Assembly: GCA_029777755.1 (NCBI GenBank)
Contig: JAKORQ010000316.1
Location: forward strand, 1 to 8,097
Direction: 5' to 3'
DNA from: Planctomycetota bacterium
GTDB taxonomy: Bacteria > Planctomycetota > Phycisphaerae > Tepidisphaerales > Tepidisphaeraceae
Length of the DNA stretch: 8,097 nt
Shown: positions 7,176-8,097 of the stretch, piece after piece
Numbering within the stretch: position 1 is the first letter of the stretch
Layout: each line of letters starts with the position of its first letter
Program-made: the position numbers and the translations under genes
Notes under the pieces: model-generated
Database searches by the model: none
Seen by the model: only the letters and a program-made list of their open reading frames with translations
What the model was told of the DNA's origin: nothing

Positions 7176-7184
7176 CCTCACCTC
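7176..7184 (-). promoter_or_regulatory. ftsH ribosome-binding site
   Basis: Read on the minus strand, GAGGTG (7184-7179) ends three bases before the ATG at 7175, a suitable distance for pairing with the 3' end of 16S rRNA. It decides the start against the in-frame upstream extension. The same GAGGTG core precedes the divergent YbaK-type gene. Confidence 0.7.
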
Positions 7185-7338
7185 AATCCAAAATTCGACG
7201 CAGTCATATCTTACGTTGAGTAGACTGGCGGAATCCAGCAGCGCAAGCATACCCCCAGTCCGCTCATCGGCAAGGCGATTGTAGCTCAAAGACCGCCCTG
7301 GAAGGGCGCAATAAACGCATGTTTCAGCCACCCGTCCG

Positions 7339-7371
7339 CCTGCGCTCCTAGAATCAGTTACATAGCGCAGG
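7339..7371 (+). promoter_or_regulatory. 8-bp inverted repeat around a -10-like hexamer upstream of the YbaK-type gene
   Basis: CCTGCGCT (7339-7346) and AGCGCAGG (7364-7371) are perfect inverted arms separated by 17 bp. Between them lies TAGAAT (7349-7354), five of six matches to the -10 consensus. A good -35 is not visible at normal spacing. The placement, about 36 bp before the gene and within the 231-bp divergent gap with ftsH, fits an operator over a promoter; a weak RNA hairpin in the leader is the alternative. Confidence 0.35.
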
Positions 7372-7395
7372 GGGCTGCACGATAGCGCCATAGGT

Positions 7396-7402
7396 GGAGG
7401 TG
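7396..7402 (+). promoter_or_regulatory. Ribosome-binding site of the YbaK-type gene
   Basis: GGAGGTG lies four bases before the ATG at 7407. It is the strongest Shine-Dalgarno site in the window and settles this start over the overlapping frame that opens at 7394. Confidence 0.8.
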
Positions 7403-7406
7403 GATA

Positions 7407-7865
7407 ATGACCTTGCAGGACTATCTCGACGAGTTGGGCGTGGCGTACAGGATGAGCAAGCACCCGACAACCTACACCGCGCAGGACCTGGCTGCCCGGG
7501 AGCATGTGCCCGGCCAGCAGGTGATCAAACCGGTGGTTGTCCTGATCGACGGCAGGCCCTACCTGTGTGCATTACCAGCCAGCCACCGCATCGACCTCCA
7601 GAAGCTTCGCGAGCAACTCAACGCCAGCGAGGTCGCCCTCGCGGACGAGTCGAAGCTGCAGACGATATTCCCCGATTGCGAACTGGGGGCCGAGCCTCCC
7701 ATCGGCAAACTGTACGGGCTGCCGACACTGATGGACCTGTCGCTGATCCGCGATGACCAGGTAACTTTCCAGGCCGGCGATCACACCACCGCGATCACCA
7801 TGAGCCTGCGCGACTACCAGAAGGCGGCCGAGCCGGAGATCGCGAGCTTTGGCCGGCATGCGTGA
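7407..7865 (+). CDS. YbaK/ProX-type aminoacyl-tRNA deacylase
   Basis: A stand-alone tRNA_edit domain protein (152 residues, normal for the family). Such proteins hydrolyse wrongly charged aminoacyl-tRNAs in the cytoplasm, for example Cys-tRNA(Pro) for YbaK or Ala-tRNA(Pro) for ProX-type enzymes. Visible features: the N-terminal HPTTYTAQDLA segment (19-29), VIKPVVV with the conserved Lys41 (equivalent to the catalytic-site lysine of YbaK), ALPASH (55-60), the glycine-rich GAEPPIGKLYGLP (94-106), Asp110 and FQAGDHTTAI (121-130). No signal or membrane segment is present. The strong GGAGGTG site supports the start. It is transcribed away from ftsH, with no partner gene behind it in the window. 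Which mischarged tRNA it clears cannot be told from sequence alone. Confidence 0.93.
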   Translation: MTLQDYLDELGVAYRMSKHPTTYTAQDLAAREHVPGQQVIKPVVVLIDGRPYLCALPASHRIDLQKLREQLNASEVALADESKLQTIFPDCELGAEPPIGKLYGLPTLMDLSLIRDDQVTFQAGDHTTAITMSLRDYQKAAEPEIASFGRHA

Positions 7866-8000
7866 GCCGTGCCCGTTACGTTTTTCGCCTGATTTCATAG
7901 CGGACCCCGCCAGCGCTGCGCTATATCAATAAGGCCATGGCGCTGGAGGATAAGAAACACTGCGCAAGCCAGTATCCCCGGGGGTCGGCCGACCATCCCC

Positions 8001-8097
8001 TATGCGCAGAAGCGCAAAGCTGACCCGGATGCAACGCATATCCTCTGGTCGAGGATCACCCTACCTCCCGCTGGCGGAGACCGCCCGCTCCACTTTG
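8001..8097 (+). pseudogene. Possible relic or 5' fragment of a DUF559-type endonuclease-like gene
   Basis: The frame beginning at 8001 reads YAQKRKADPDATHILWSRI and, after the repeat-encoded LPPAGGD, RPLHF before the window ends. The D-A-x-x-I-L-W-S-R-I stretch resembles the N-terminal T-D-A-E-x-x-L-W-x-x-L-R motif of DUF559 (very-short-patch-repair-like) proteins. No ATG, GTG or TTG lies in frame nearby. An ATG at 7937 opens another frame that stops at 8023, so a frameshift or decay is likely. The match is short and made by eye, and the gene could continue past the edge. Confidence 0.3.
8051..8097 (+). repeat. Dispersed intergenic repeat, copy 2 (with GC palindrome)
   Basis: Second copy of the repeat at 4991-5040, in the same orientation and about 3 kb away. 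It shares GGATCA, CCTCCCGC, GGCGGAG and a final CACTTT block. Here the palindrome lies in frame within the DUF559-like reading and would encode LPPAGGD. The element may extend beyond the window edge. Confidence 0.65.

Noticed and set aside
7176..7505. A 110-residue N-terminal extension of FtsH in the same frame
   Set aside because: It has no FtsH similarity, overlaps the promoter and start of the divergent deacylase gene, and a good GAGGTG site sits just before the ATG at 7175.
7897..7924. Possible terminator after the deacylase gene (ATAGCG and CGCTAT arms)
   Set aside because: The arms are only 6 bp with a 16-bp centre and no T-run follows, so this is too weak to call.
1..8097. CRISPR array, tRNA or rRNA genes, transposase, toxin-antitoxin or phage defence genes
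   Set aside because: I looked on both strands and found no regularly spaced repeats, no cloverleaf-like segments and no relevant protein motifs.

Overview
The window reads as chromosomal DNA of a high-GC Gram-negative bacterium. A lipid A biosynthesis gene (lpxB) and an MsbA-like exporter imply an outer membrane with lipopolysaccharide. The style of FtsH and the scarcity of clear Shine-Dalgarno sites at several genes would fit Planctomycetota or a relative, but that placement is an impression and was not tested.

Layout. From 3371 down to 1, three minus-strand genes form a probable envelope operon: an MsbA-like ABC exporter (1185-3371), a small YkgJ-type cysteine-cluster protein (620-1144) and lpxB, cut by the window's left edge (1-563). 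Facing away from them is a single plus-strand gene (3555-4706) for a DegT/DnrJ/EryC1/StrS-family protein. Its fold motifs are intact, but the PLP-binding lysine and other cofactor contacts are replaced. It converges on ftsH (5139-7175, minus strand). The roughly 430-bp gap between them has inverted copies of a purine-rich repeat at both ends and, inside, a second repeat that recurs at the right end of the window. ftsH is divergent from a YbaK-type aminoacyl-tRNA deacylase (7407-7865, plus). The last 230 bases hold a possible relic of a DUF559-type endonuclease gene fused to that second repeat.

How the genes fit together. LpxB makes the lipid A disaccharide and the exporter probably flips lipid A-core or a related lipid across the inner membrane. 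A DegT-family protein next door would normally make an amino sugar for surface glycans, but this copy probably cannot transaminate. FtsH is a membrane quality-control protease. In Escherichia coli it sets lipid A output by degrading LpxC; whether that link holds here cannot be seen from the sequence.

The observations most worth a second look are the lysine-less DegT protein, a PDZ-like domain inside the first periplasmic loop of the ABC exporter, and the shared intergenic repeat family. I found no CRISPR array, transposase, tRNA or rRNA gene, and no clear new defence system.
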